Assembly (NCBI GenBank): GCA_003209895.1
Contig: QCOH01000001.1
Location: 1 to 64,000, forward strand
DNA: 64,000 nt
Source: Pelagibacteraceae bacterium AG-430-I06
GTDB lineage: Bacteria; Pseudomonadota; Alphaproteobacteria; Pelagibacterales; Pelagibacteraceae
Direction of reading: 5' to 3'
Below, in pieces: positions 20,803 through 30,644 of the stretch. The notes beneath the pieces were generated by a model. That model saw only the letters and a list, made by a program, of their open reading frames with translations. It ran no database searches and had not been told where the DNA came from. The position numbers and the translations under genes are program-made. Position 1 is the first letter of the stretch. Every line of letters starts with the position of its first letter.

Positions 20803-20826
20803 TGACTGTACATTAATGATTATTAA

Positions 20827-21342
20827 ATGTATTTTTTATTTATTAAAATGAGAATTTCAATTTTAAAATTAATAATATGCTTGTTCATAGCCAAAGTTTC
20901 CTTTGCTGATGAAAATAACTCAGGGGTAAAATTCTACACCGGAATGTTTGATTTTAGTGACGAAGGAGCAAAGTCACAACTATTTGGTATACAACATCAG
21001 AATGCAGATTTATATAGAGGGAGTTTTCTAGGAGAGCTTTCACCAGTATCGGGGGCAATGTTTACTCAAGATAATGCAGTTTATTTATACTCTGGTATCG
21101 AAACAAATTATTCACTTGGACCGATAAATATTACTCCAAGTTTTGCCCCAGGTTATTACAGACAAGGTGACGGTAAAGATTTAGGTCATGGTTTAGAATT
21201 CAAAACAGAACTCCAGTTATCTTTCGATCTAGGAAAAAATTCAAATCTTGGCATGTCCTATAATCACTTATCAAATGCTAGTCTAGGTGATAAAAATCCT
21301 GGTGCTAATAGTTACACATTTAATTTTCTTAAAAAATTTTAA
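20827..21342 (+). CDS. acyloxyacyl hydrolase / PagL-like lipid A 3-O-deacylase
   Basis: 171 aa exported beta-barrel-like; LGMSYNHLSNASLGDKNPGANSYTFNF resembles PagL active-site H-x-SNA region; a downstream in-frame Met (MRISILKL...) may be the true start. Confidence 0.75.
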   Translation: MYFLFIKMRISILKLIICLFIAKVSFADENNSGVKFYTGMFDFSDEGAKSQLFGIQHQNADLYRGSFLGELSPVSGAMFTQDNAVYLYSGIETNYSLGPINITPSFAPGYYRQGDGKDLGHGLEFKTELQLSFDLGKNSNLGMSYNHLSNASLGDKNPGANSYTFNFLKKF

Positions 21343-21357
21343 TAACAGATTATTCAA

Positions 21358-22506
21358 ATGAATCTTAACGATTGTTATAATTTTGAAGATTTCAGAAAGT
21401 TGGCAAAAAAAAGATTACCTGCTCCAATATTTCATTATATTGATGGAGGGTCAGATGATGAAATAACTCTCAAAAGAAATACAGAGTCATTTTCTAAATG
21501 TGACTTGGTACCAAATATTTTAGCGAGCGTCGGAGAACCCGACATGTCAACTGTAGTATTTGGAAAAAAAATAAAATTACCTTTATTTCTATCACCAACT
21601 GCTATGCAACGTCTTTATCATCACGAAGGTGACAAAGCCAGTGCGAGAGCAGCTGAAAAATTTGGAACTTTTTATAGTATGTCAACTATGGCAACCTCTT
21701 CTATAGAAGAGGTATCAAATATTTCTGGAGGACCAAAATTATTTCAACTTTATATTCATAAAGACCAATCTCTGACCGACGATTTAATAGATAGATGTAA
21801 AAGATCTGGATTTGACGCTATGTGTTTAACTGTAGATACAGTAGTTGCTGGTAATAGAGAACGAGATCATAGGTGGGGATTTACAACGCCTCCAAAACTC
21901 ACTTTAAAAAGTCTAATGAGTTTTGCTTTACATCCAAAGTGGGCACTAAATTATTTGATGAATGAAAAATTTGAGTTAGCAAATGTTTCTCACTTCACAA
22001 AAAAAGGAAGCAGTATTGCAAAAGGTGTTATGGAATATATCAATGAACAGTACGATCCCGCAATGGGCTGGAAAGATGCTGAATATTGTATTAAACGTTG
22101 GGGAGGACCTTTTGCTATAAAAGGTGTAATGTCAGTTGAGGACGCTAAGAGAGCTGTTGAAATAGGCGCTTCAGCAATAATGTTATCAAACCACGGTGGT
22201 AGACAACTTGATGGATCCAGAGCTCCATTTGATCAATTACCGGCTATAGCTGATGCAGTAGGAGGAAAGATTGAAATAATTTTAGACGGAGGTATAAGAA
22301 GAGGCACACAAGTCTTGAAGGCAATTTCACTTGGGGCAACCGCTTGTAGTTTTGGAAAAGGGTTCCTTTTTGGTCTTGGAGCTGGCGGACAAGAGGGAGT
22401 CGAGGCTATACTGCAAAGAATGCATGATGAAATTAGACGAGACATGATATTACTTGGATCTAAGTCGATAAAAGAGTTAAATAAGGATAATATAGCTTAT
22501 AGATAA
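21358..22506 (+). CDS. FMN-dependent alpha-hydroxy-acid dehydrogenase/oxidase (LldD-like)
   Basis: 382 aa; FHYIDGGSDDEITLKRN, SPTAMQRLYHHEGDKASARAAEKFGTFYSMSTMA, SNHGGRQLDGSRAPFDQLP, ILDGGIRRGTQVLKAI. Confidence 0.94.
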   Translation: MNLNDCYNFEDFRKLAKKRLPAPIFHYIDGGSDDEITLKRNTESFSKCDLVPNILASVGEPDMSTVVFGKKIKLPLFLSPTAMQRLYHHEGDKASARAAEKFGTFYSMSTMATSSIEEVSNISGGPKLFQLYIHKDQSLTDDLIDRCKRSGFDAMCLTVDTVVAGNRERDHRWGFTTPPKLTLKSLMSFALHPKWALNYLMNEKFELANVSHFTKKGSSIAKGVMEYINEQYDPAMGWKDAEYCIKRWGGPFAIKGVMSVEDAKRAVEIGASAIMLSNHGGRQLDGSRAPFDQLPAIADAVGGKIEIILDGGIRRGTQVLKAISLGATACSFGKGFLFGLGAGGQEGVEAILQRMHDEIRRDMILLGSKSIKELNKDNIAYR

Positions 22507-23666
22507 TGAAATTAGCAAAAAGTTTAGATAGATTAGGAACTGAAACTGCTTTTAGCGTTCTAGCAGAGGCAAAAAAACTAGAAGCTGCAGGAAAGCCAAT
22601 GATACATTTAGGATTAGGACAACCCGATTTTAAAACACCAAAACATATTGTTGATGCTGCGAAGAAGGCTTTAGATGATGGTCATCATGGTTATGTCTTA
22701 TCAAATGGGATACTTGAATGTAGACAGGCTGTGACCAGGAAAATAAAAAAACTTTATAGTCAGGATGTTGATCCAGAAAGAATAATTATAATGCCAGGTG
22801 GAAAACCAACAATGAGTTATGCTATTCAGTGTTTTGGTGAACCAGGAGTAGAAATAATTCATCCGACACCTGCATTCCCAATCTATGAGTCTATGATTAA
22901 TTATACAGGCTCAAAATCTGTTCCCTATGATCTTACTGAAGATAAAGATTTGAAATTTAATCCAGAAAAAATATTATCTTTGATAACAGATAAAACAAGA
23001 TTGTTAGTTTTAATTAATCCAAATAACCCAACAGGAAGTTTTGTTGAAAAATCAGATATCGATGTCTTAGCAGAAGGCCTTAAGAAGCATCCTCATGTTA
23101 CTATTTTAAGTGATGAAATTTATAGTAGACAGATATTTGACGGAAAAGAAATGCCAACTTTTTTTAATTATCCAGAACTAAGAGAGAGATTAATTGTTCT
23201 TGAGGGTTGGAGCAAAGCGTACTCAATGACAGGCTGGAGGCTTGGTTGGAGTTTTTGGCCAAAAAATCTTGTAGATCATGTAAATAAACTTTTAATCAAC
23301 AGCGTTTCTTGTGTTAATGCAGCGGCTCAGTTTGCAGGCATAGCAGCTTTAGACGGACCCGATGATTCTATAAACGAAATGATGAGAAAATTTTCTATTA
23401 GAAGAAAACTTATACATGAAGGTTTAAACAGTTTACCAGGTGTTGAATGTAGTTTGCCAGGTGGGGCGTTTTATGCATTTCCAAAAGTAATCGGTACAGG
23501 AATGGATGGTAAGGAATTTGCAAAAAAATGTATGCACGAAGCAGGTGTGGCTATTGTGCCAGGTACCGCATTTGGAAAAACGGCAAATGACTACGTCAGA
23601 TTTAGTTTTGCAGCATCTAGTGACAATATTTCCCAAGCTTTAGATAAGATTAAAAAAATTCTTTAG
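22506..23666 (+). CDS. class I/II pyridoxal-phosphate aminotransferase
   Basis: 386 aa; MIHLGLGQPDFKTPKHIVDAAK, NPNNPTGSF, LEGWSKAYSMTGWRLGW (PLP lysine). Confidence 0.94.
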   Translation: MKLAKSLDRLGTETAFSVLAEAKKLEAAGKPMIHLGLGQPDFKTPKHIVDAAKKALDDGHHGYVLSNGILECRQAVTRKIKKLYSQDVDPERIIIMPGGKPTMSYAIQCFGEPGVEIIHPTPAFPIYESMINYTGSKSVPYDLTEDKDLKFNPEKILSLITDKTRLLVLINPNNPTGSFVEKSDIDVLAEGLKKHPHVTILSDEIYSRQIFDGKEMPTFFNYPELRERLIVLEGWSKAYSMTGWRLGWSFWPKNLVDHVNKLLINSVSCVNAAAQFAGIAALDGPDDSINEMMRKFSIRRKLIHEGLNSLPGVECSLPGGAFYAFPKVIGTGMDGKEFAKKCMHEAGVAIVPGTAFGKTANDYVRFSFAASSDNISQALDKIKKIL

Positions 23667-23742
23667 GTAAAATGAATTGAATTACTCAGATTTCAACAAC
23701 AAAATTTTTGACCAATTTAATTTAAAATTATAGAATAAAGAT

Positions 23743-25242
23743 ATGAGTACACTTAAAATGCCAAGAGTTGATAGGCAAACATTAAAAAATAAAGATAAAA
23801 TAATTAGTGATATTTCTAATTTTACGAACAAACAAAATATTTTATCAGAAAATGAGGAGCTTAAACCATATGAAACGGATGGTTTAGCCGCCTACAAACA
23901 AACTCCTATGCTAGTTGTTCTACCTGAAACTACTGAAGAAGTTAGTAAAATTTTGTCTTATTGTAATAAAAATAAAATTAAAGTTGTTCCAAGAGGTGCA
24001 GGTACAGGTTTAGCTGGTAGCGCTCTACCACTGGCTGATTGTATTTTATTAGGACTTGGTAAGTTTAACAAAATTAAAGAAATTGATTTTTATAATAGAT
24101 GTGTAGTTGCTCAACCAGGTGTTACAAATTTAGCAATTACTCATGCTGTACAACATAAAGGTTTTTACTATGCCCCTGATCCCTCCAGTCAAATGGCGTG
24201 CTCAATTGGAGGTAACGTTGCCGAAAACTCAGGTGGAGTTCACTCTCTCAAATATGGAACAACAACTAACAATATTTTAGGTATCGAAGCTGTTTTAATA
24301 GACGGTACTGTAATAAGAATTGGTGGAAAAGTTTTTGACTCTCCTGGGTATGATTTTTTGGGATTAATAACGGGATCAGAAGGCTTACTTTGCATTATAA
24401 CTGAAGTTACAGTTAAAATATTAAAGAAACCAGATACGGTTAAAGCTATTCTGATCGGTTTCTCTTCTATGGAAGATGCAGGAAACTCAGTAATGAAAAT
24501 TATTTCTAATGGTATTATTCCTGCTGGGATGGAAATTATGGACAAAGTTTTGCTCGAAGCAACTAATAATTTTTCAAAAGCTGGTTATCCTTTGGATGCG
24601 GAAGCAATCTTAATTGCAGAATTAGACGGAACAAAGTCTGAGGTAGAGGAGCTAATTAAAAAAGTTGCAGACATCTGTAAGCAAAATAAATGTACTAGTG
24701 TGAAAATAAGTAAATCAGACGAGGAGAGATTAAAATTTTGGTCAGGAAGGAAAGCTGCATTTCCAGCTTGTGGAGAAATGGCACCAGACTATTATTGCGT
24801 AGATGGAACAATACCGAGAAGTAAACTAGCTAAAGTATTGAGAGAAATAACTAAATTATCTAAAAAATATAAATTACCCGTTGCCAACGCATTTCATGCA
24901 GGGGATGGAAATTTACATCCAATCATAATGTTTGATGCAAACGACAAAACCTCTTTACAGAAAACAGAAAAATTTGGCGAAGACATTTTAAAATTGTGCG
25001 TAAAATTTGGCGGTGTTTTGTCAGGTGAACATGGAATAGGTATAGAAAAAAGAGAATTAATGTGCGAAATGTTTAATGACAATGATATTCAACAACAAAT
25101 TAGTATTAAAAATTCTTTAGATCCAAGCTCTCTCTTGAATCCAGGAAAAGTGTATCCTATTTTAAGAAAATGTGCAGAGGAAGGAAGACTACATATTCAT
25201 GGAAGAGACAAATCAAAATTCTCAGACATCCCTAGATTTTAA
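23743..25242 (+). CDS. glcD: glycolate oxidase subunit GlcD (FAD-linked oxidase)
   Basis: 499 aa; VVPRGAGTGLAGSALP, SSQMACSIGGNVAENSGGVHSLKYGTT, HAGDGNLHPI, GGVLSGEHGIGIEKR. Confidence 0.94.
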   Translation: MSTLKMPRVDRQTLKNKDKIISDISNFTNKQNILSENEELKPYETDGLAAYKQTPMLVVLPETTEEVSKILSYCNKNKIKVVPRGAGTGLAGSALPLADCILLGLGKFNKIKEIDFYNRCVVAQPGVTNLAITHAVQHKGFYYAPDPSSQMACSIGGNVAENSGGVHSLKYGTTTNNILGIEAVLIDGTVIRIGGKVFDSPGYDFLGLITGSEGLLCIITEVTVKILKKPDTVKAILIGFSSMEDAGNSVMKIISNGIIPAGMEIMDKVLLEATNNFSKAGYPLDAEAILIAELDGTKSEVEELIKKVADICKQNKCTSVKISKSDEERLKFWSGRKAAFPACGEMAPDYYCVDGTIPRSKLAKVLREITKLSKKYKLPVANAFHAGDGNLHPIIMFDANDKTSLQKTEKFGEDILKLCVKFGGVLSGEHGIGIEKRELMCEMFNDNDIQQQISIKNSLDPSSLLNPGKVYPILRKCAEEGRLHIHGRDKSKFSDIPRF

Positions 25243-26455
25243 TGTTGAAAAATTTGAGCCTAAAGATGAAAGTGAAATTCAGCAAATAATTAAATATTGT
25301 TTCAAAAAAAATTTACCTATAGAAATAGTTGGTAGTCAAACAAAGCAAGGAATTGGAAAAAAACTTCAATGTGCTAAAACACTTAAGATGTCCAAATATT
25401 CTGGAATTATTGATTATAAACCAGAGGAGTTATACATCACAGTCAAAGCCGGAACACCTATTAAAACAATTCAAGAAGAACTAAAAAAAAATAATCAACA
25501 TTTAGCTTTTGAACCAATAAATTTTTCTAAAATATTTAAAACCGAGTCAAATGAAGGAACAATAGGTGGAACTTTAGCTTGTAATTTTTCTGGATCAAGG
25601 AGATTTAAAGTGGGTAGTGCAAGAGATCATATTCTAGGCTTCAAAGGATTTAATGGAAAAGGTGAAAAAGTTAAATCTGGAGGAACCGTTGTAAAAAATG
25701 TAACCGGATATGATTTATCAAAATTAATTACAGGATCATTTGGAACTCTTGTAGCACTTAGCGAAATAACTTTAAAAGTATTACCGCTCGAGCCCGAAAC
25801 AAAAACTATAATTGTAAGTGGTTTGCCCTTAGAACATGGACTGACAATTATGGGAGCAGCCATATCTTCTTCTAATGATCCGTCTGGAGCAATACATTAT
25901 CCCGGAAATTTCAGAAATAATTTTGTTTTTAATGATCTTACACATCCAGGTTCAATAACAGCAATTAGAGTTGAAGGAACAAAGATATCTGTAGAGCAAA
26001 GAATTGAGAATTTAAAACAGGACCTATCATTAAAAGATAAAAAATTAACAATTCTTGACAGAATACAATCAGAAATTTTTTGGGAAGACTCTAGATCTCT
26101 TAAGGTTTTATCAACCAATGAGAACAATATTTTAAGAGCTGTTGTGCCTCCATCCGAAACATTAAATCTTATAAATAGAATAAAGACCTTTCATCCTAAT
26201 TACTTTATCGACTGGGGCGGTTCTTTGATTTGGATTGAGCTAGATTACTTATCTACCCAGAAAATTGATCAATTGAGACAAAGAATCCTAAGCGCAAATG
26301 GCTATATAACGTTAATTAAATCCAAGGAAAGTGTAAAATCTTCATCAGAAATATTTACTATTGATCCAATAAAATTTAAGATTTCTCAAGATATAAAAAA
26401 AAGCTTTGACCCAAGAAGAATTTTTAACCCAGGGAAAATGTATACAGGTATTTAA
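25199..26455 (+). CDS. glcE: glycolate oxidase subunit GlcE (FAD-binding)
   Basis: ORF-track start 25172; ATG at 25199 (MEETNQNSQTSLDF) is more plausible; LKMSKYSGIIDYKPEELYITVKAGTPI, TIGGTLACNFSGSRRFKVGSARDHILG. Confidence 0.91.
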   Translation: MEETNQNSQTSLDFNVEKFEPKDESEIQQIIKYCFKKNLPIEIVGSQTKQGIGKKLQCAKTLKMSKYSGIIDYKPEELYITVKAGTPIKTIQEELKKNNQHLAFEPINFSKIFKTESNEGTIGGTLACNFSGSRRFKVGSARDHILGFKGFNGKGEKVKSGGTVVKNVTGYDLSKLITGSFGTLVALSEITLKVLPLEPETKTIIVSGLPLEHGLTIMGAAISSSNDPSGAIHYPGNFRNNFVFNDLTHPGSITAIRVEGTKISVEQRIENLKQDLSLKDKKLTILDRIQSEIFWEDSRSLKVLSTNENNILRAVVPPSETLNLINRIKTFHPNYFIDWGGSLIWIELDYLSTQKIDQLRQRILSANGYITLIKSKESVKSSSEIFTIDPIKFKISQDIKKSFDPRRIFNPGKMYTGI

Positions 26456-27757
26456 ATGCAGACAAATTTTTCAGAAGACCAACTAAAAAATAAAGATAAT
26501 AAATCAACAGAAAAAATTATAAGAAAATGTGTACACTGTGGAATGTGTAATGCTACATGCCCAACATTTAATCTTCTTGGAGATGAACTAGATGGACCGA
26601 GAGGGAGAATTTATCTCATCAAAGATATGATTGAGAAGAAAAAAACTCCAACTAAGAAAGTAGTTTCACATATAGACAAATGTTTGTCTTGTTATTCTTG
26701 TATGACTACATGTCCATCAGGTGTGAATTACATGCATCTAATTGATCACGGAAGAAATTATGTTGAAAAGAAATATAAAAGACCTTTTTTTGAAAAAATA
26801 TTTAGAGATTTACTTTCAAAAACTTTACCTAAACCTAAAATTTTTAAATATTTAATTTTTTTTGCAAAACTAGGTCAGTTATTCAAATTTTTGTTACCAA
26901 AAAAATTAAAAAGTATGGTAGAAGTTGCTCCAAAAAAAATACACAGAAAGACTTTAAAATTTCAAAAAGTTTATAAAGCTGAAAGAAAAAGACCAACAGC
27001 TAGAGTTGCTCTATTGATTGGATGTGTACAAAGAGTAATTTCTCCACAAATCAATGAGTCCACAATCAGAGTTTTGATTAGACATGGAGTCGAGGTAATA
27101 ACAATGCCGGAAGTAGAGTGTTGTGGCTCATTAAATCATCATTTAGGTAAAGAAGATCTTGCTAAAGAAACTTTTAAAAAAAATATTAATTTTTGGTATG
27201 ACGAATATTTAAAAAATGGTTTAGATGCCATCATATCAAATACATCTGGTTGTGGAACTACACTTAAAGATTACGGTTTTGTTTTCAGAGAAGACAAAGA
27301 ATTTAAAAAGAAAGCTAAGAAAATATCTGAGCTCACTAAGGATATAACAGAATTTCTTGATCAAAATTTAAAGCTATCATTTAAGAAAGAAAAAGTATCT
27401 AAGAAATATAATATTGCCTATCATTCTGCTTGTTCTATGCAACACGGACAAAAAGTTCATAAGCAACCAATAGATTTATTGGAAAAAACAGGGAATAAAA
27501 TTTTAAATATTCCAGATGGGCACATTTGTTGTGGATCCGCAGGAACTTATAATATTTTACAATCTGATATAGCCCAAAGGTTACTTAAACAAAAAGTTGA
27601 AAATATTAATAAAATTAAACCTGATTTTATTTCAACAGGAAATGTAGGATGTATAATGCAAATTGCTAATGGTACTAACATACCTATTCTACACACAGTT
27701 GAGATAATCGATTGGTATACAGGCGGCCCGAAACCAAAAAGCTTAGGAATTGAATGA
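26456..27757 (+). CDS. glcF: glycolate oxidase iron-sulfur subunit GlcF
   Basis: 433 aa; CVHCGMCNATCPTFNLLGDELDGPRGRIYLIK, CLSCYSCMTTCPSGVNYMHLID, two CCG motifs (VECCGSLNHH, HICCGSAGTYN). Confidence 0.95.
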   Translation: MQTNFSEDQLKNKDNKSTEKIIRKCVHCGMCNATCPTFNLLGDELDGPRGRIYLIKDMIEKKKTPTKKVVSHIDKCLSCYSCMTTCPSGVNYMHLIDHGRNYVEKKYKRPFFEKIFRDLLSKTLPKPKIFKYLIFFAKLGQLFKFLLPKKLKSMVEVAPKKIHRKTLKFQKVYKAERKRPTARVALLIGCVQRVISPQINESTIRVLIRHGVEVITMPEVECCGSLNHHLGKEDLAKETFKKNINFWYDEYLKNGLDAIISNTSGCGTTLKDYGFVFREDKEFKKKAKKISELTKDITEFLDQNLKLSFKKEKVSKKYNIAYHSACSMQHGQKVHKQPIDLLEKTGNKILNIPDGHICCGSAGTYNILQSDIAQRLLKQKVENINKIKPDFISTGNVGCIMQIANGTNIPILHTVEIIDWYTGGPKPKSLGIE

Positions 27758-28710
27758 AAAAAAAAGTCTTAATAACTAGAAAATTGTTAAGATCAAATGA
27801 GGATAGAGCAAACGAACTTTGGGATGCTAAATTAAATTTAAATGACGAAGTTTATTCACAACAAAAATTAATTGAACTCAGTCAAGGTTGTGACGGAATT
27901 TTAAGCTCGTTGACTGAAAAAATAGATGAAAAAGTCATTAAAAGTCTTCCTTCAACTATAAAAGTAATCTCTAATTTTGCAGTAGGCTTTGGAAATATAG
28001 ACATTGAAGCAGCTAAAAAAAAAAATATCGTAGTAACGAATACTCCTGATGTTTTAACAGATGCAACAGCAGAAATAGCCATGTTACTTATTCTTGGGGC
28101 CTGTAGAAGAGCTGCAGAAGGAATCAGTTATGTAAAAAAAGAAAATTGGAAATGGTCAGCAGATTTTCTAATAGGGAAACAATTAAATGGATCAAGATTG
28201 GGTATTTTAGGAATGGGAAGAATCGGACAGGCTTTAGCAAAATTAGCCAAAGTATTTGGTATGGAGATACACTACAGAAATAGATCAAAACTTAGTAAAG
28301 AAAAAGAAATGGGAGCTAAATACCACGAGAATTTACAAAGTTTATTTTCAGTTTCAGATGTTCTAGCCATTTGTTGTCCAGCTACAAATGAGACCAAAAA
28401 TATTATAAATAAAGAAACTTTAGAATATTTTCCTACTGGCGCAATTATCACAAATGTTGCAAGAGGGGACATGATCGATGATGATGCATTGGTTCAAGCT
28501 TTAGTAAATAGAAAAATATATGCAATAGGTTTAGATGTTTACAAAGGTGAGCCAAAAATCCACAATGGGTATTTAAATCAGCCTAATGCTTTTATACTTC
28601 CGCATCTCGGAAGCGCGACAAAAAAAACACGAACTGATATGGCAGATTTAGCGATAAACAATTTAAACGAAGTGCTAAATACAGGAAAGTGCACCAATAG
28701 AGTAAATTAA
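27754..28710 (+). CDS. D-2-hydroxyacid dehydrogenase (glyoxylate reductase-like)
   Basis: 318 aa; ISNFAVGFGNIDIEAAKKKNIVVTNTPDVLTDATAEIAMLLILG, LGILGMGRIGQALAK, FILPHLGSAT. Confidence 0.92.
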   Translation: MKKKVLITRKLLRSNEDRANELWDAKLNLNDEVYSQQKLIELSQGCDGILSSLTEKIDEKVIKSLPSTIKVISNFAVGFGNIDIEAAKKKNIVVTNTPDVLTDATAEIAMLLILGACRRAAEGISYVKKENWKWSADFLIGKQLNGSRLGILGMGRIGQALAKLAKVFGMEIHYRNRSKLSKEKEMGAKYHENLQSLFSVSDVLAICCPATNETKNIINKETLEYFPTGAIITNVARGDMIDDDALVQALVNRKIYAIGLDVYKGEPKIHNGYLNQPNAFILPHLGSATKKTRTDMADLAINNLNEVLNTGKCTNRVN

Positions 28711-28817
28711 TACAATCTGAAATTGAATCTATTTAAATTTAATTGATTCTAATGGAGACTCTCCATGCCATTTATGCTTAAATTATTTACTAGTTAATTA
28801 ACTAAAGGGAGACAAAT

Positions 28818-29975
28818 ATGTCTAAAAAAGAAAAAACGTTGAAGAGAGTAAAAACTCCTTCAAGACGTAAGTTCTTTAAAGCAGCAGCAGCAACTGGTGC
28901 AGCAGCGGCAGCAACTATTGCAATGCCGAATGTAGCATTTGGTGCTCCTAAAACTTTAAAGATGCAAGCAGCTTGGCCTTCTGGAGCTAATATATTCTTC
29001 GAAATGGCTGGCGACTATGCAAAAATGGTTAGCGACATGTCAGGTGGAGAATTGAAGATTGATCTTCAACCAGTTGGCGCAGTTGTAAAAACATCTGAAA
29101 TCGGTCAAGCAGTAAGCTCTGGAGTTCTAGATATGGGACACTGGGTAACTGCATACTGGTACGGAAAAAATCCAGCAGCATCATTGTTTGGTACTGGTCC
29201 TTCGTACGGAATGTCATCACAAGAAGTTATGGGATGGATGGAGTACGGTGGAGGTAGAAAGCTTTATAACGAAACCTTATCTAAAGTTGGTTTTGATTAT
29301 GTAGGTTTCTTCCATATGCCAATGCCTGCTCAGCCATTTGGTTGGTTCAAAAAGAACGTAACTAAAGTGTCTGATGTTAAAGGTATGAAGTACAGAACAG
29401 TTGGTCTTGCTACAAACGTTTTAACAGCGATGGGAATGGTTGTAAGACAACTTCCAGGCGGAGAAATTCAACCTGCTATGAAAACAGGCTTGATTGAAGC
29501 TGCGGAATTTAACAACCCAACTTCAGACTCACAGTTTGGTATGCAAGACGTATCTAAGCATTATCACTTAGGTAGCTTCCACCAATCACAGGAGATGTTT
29601 GAAATTCCAGTTAATAAGAAGACCTTTAATGGATTAAGCCCACAACATCAGGCTATCCTTAAAAACGCTGCTTATGCTGCGAACACGGATAACTACTTTA
29701 AAGCATTAGTAAGATACTCTGCCGATCTATCAAAGTTGATGAACCAACATAAAGTAAATGTTTATCAAACTTCTGACGCGATCTTAGCTCAACAATTAAA
29801 AGGTTGGGACAAAGTAATCGGGGACTTCAATAAGAAAGACCCATTCTTTAAAAAGATCATAGACTCACAGAAAGCATATGCTAAAAGAGTTATGAAATAC
29901 TTACTCATGAATCAGCCTAATTACAAATTAGCTTATGAAAATGAGTTTGGCAGTATTGCTAAAGTAAAAATTTAA
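28818..29975 (+). CDS. TRAP transporter substrate-binding protein (DctP/TakP-like), Tat-type signal
   Basis: 385 aa; SRRKFFKAAAATGAAAAATIAMPNVAFGAPKTLKMQAAWP, KYRTVGLATNVLTAMGMVVRQLPGGEIQPAMKTGLIEAAEFNNP. Confidence 0.94.
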   Translation: MSKKEKTLKRVKTPSRRKFFKAAAATGAAAAATIAMPNVAFGAPKTLKMQAAWPSGANIFFEMAGDYAKMVSDMSGGELKIDLQPVGAVVKTSEIGQAVSSGVLDMGHWVTAYWYGKNPAASLFGTGPSYGMSSQEVMGWMEYGGGRKLYNETLSKVGFDYVGFFHMPMPAQPFGWFKKNVTKVSDVKGMKYRTVGLATNVLTAMGMVVRQLPGGEIQPAMKTGLIEAAEFNNPTSDSQFGMQDVSKHYHLGSFHQSQEMFEIPVNKKTFNGLSPQHQAILKNAAYAANTDNYFKALVRYSADLSKLMNQHKVNVYQTSDAILAQQLKGWDKVIGDFNKKDPFFKKIIDSQKAYAKRVMKYLLMNQPNYKLAYENEFGSIAKVKI

Positions 29976-29991
29976 TAGCTTTTTAAAAATT

Positions 29992-30023
29992 AAAAGGGGG
30001 CTCATATGCAGCCCCCTTTTTTT
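29992..30023 (+). terminator. Rho-independent terminator/attenuator between TRAP SBP and small permease gene
   Basis: AAAAGGGGGCT-CATATGC-AGCCCCCTTTTTTT: 7-bp GC-rich stem flanked by A/T tract. Confidence 0.9.
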
Positions 30024-30059
30024 ATGGAAATCTTAAAAAAATTAGAATAGTTTATTCAT

Positions 30060-30644
30060 ATGAGGGGATTTATTCAATTTGCAGATCATCTAAGCACATC
30101 AATTGGAAAAGCTTTTTCTTGGTGCATTGTTATTCTCATGGGTGGGACTTGCTACGAAGTAGTTATGGCATATGCTTTTAATGCCCCAACTTTGTGGAAT
30201 TTTGATTTTAGTTTACAAATGTACGGCGCAATATTTATGATGGCAGGCGCTTATACTCTCTCAACCGAAGCTCATGTAAGGGGAGATGTTATTTACAGAT
30301 TATTTAAACCTAAAACACAAGGTTATATTGATCTAGTTTTATATTTTATTTTTTTCTTTCCAGGTGTATTTGCTTTAGCCTTTTATGGTTATGATTATGC
30401 TGCCATGGCATGGAAAATTAAAGAAACTAGTTGGAATAGCCCAGCACAAATACAAATTTATATGGCGAAATCTTTAATTCCTGCAGCGGGCATTTTATTA
30501 ATTATTCAAGGCATCAGTGAAGTTTTTAGATCAATTATTTGTATACAAACTGGACACTGGCCTGCAAGAATGGTTGTTGCTGAAGAGACAGAAAAAATAT
30601 TAATGAGAACTTCTCAAGACGAGGATCAAAAAGATGTTATTTAG
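30060..30644 (+). CDS. TRAP transporter small permease subunit (DctQ-like)
   Basis: 194 aa; MYGAIFMMAGAYTLSTEAHVRGDVIYRLFKPKTQGYIDLVLY. Confidence 0.92.
   Translation: MRGFIQFADHLSTSIGKAFSWCIVILMGGTCYEVVMAYAFNAPTLWNFDFSLQMYGAIFMMAGAYTLSTEAHVRGDVIYRLFKPKTQGYIDLVLYFIFFFPGVFALAFYGYDYAAMAWKIKETSWNSPAQIQIYMAKSLIPAAGILLIIQGISEVFRSIICIQTGHWPARMVVAEETEKILMRTSQDEDQKDVI

Noticed and set aside
28791-28804. TTAATTAA-core palindromes treated as a genome-wide motif
   Set aside because: TTAATTAA is expected more than ten times by chance in 64 kb at this AT content; only the positions near SBP and sucC were kept, at low interest.
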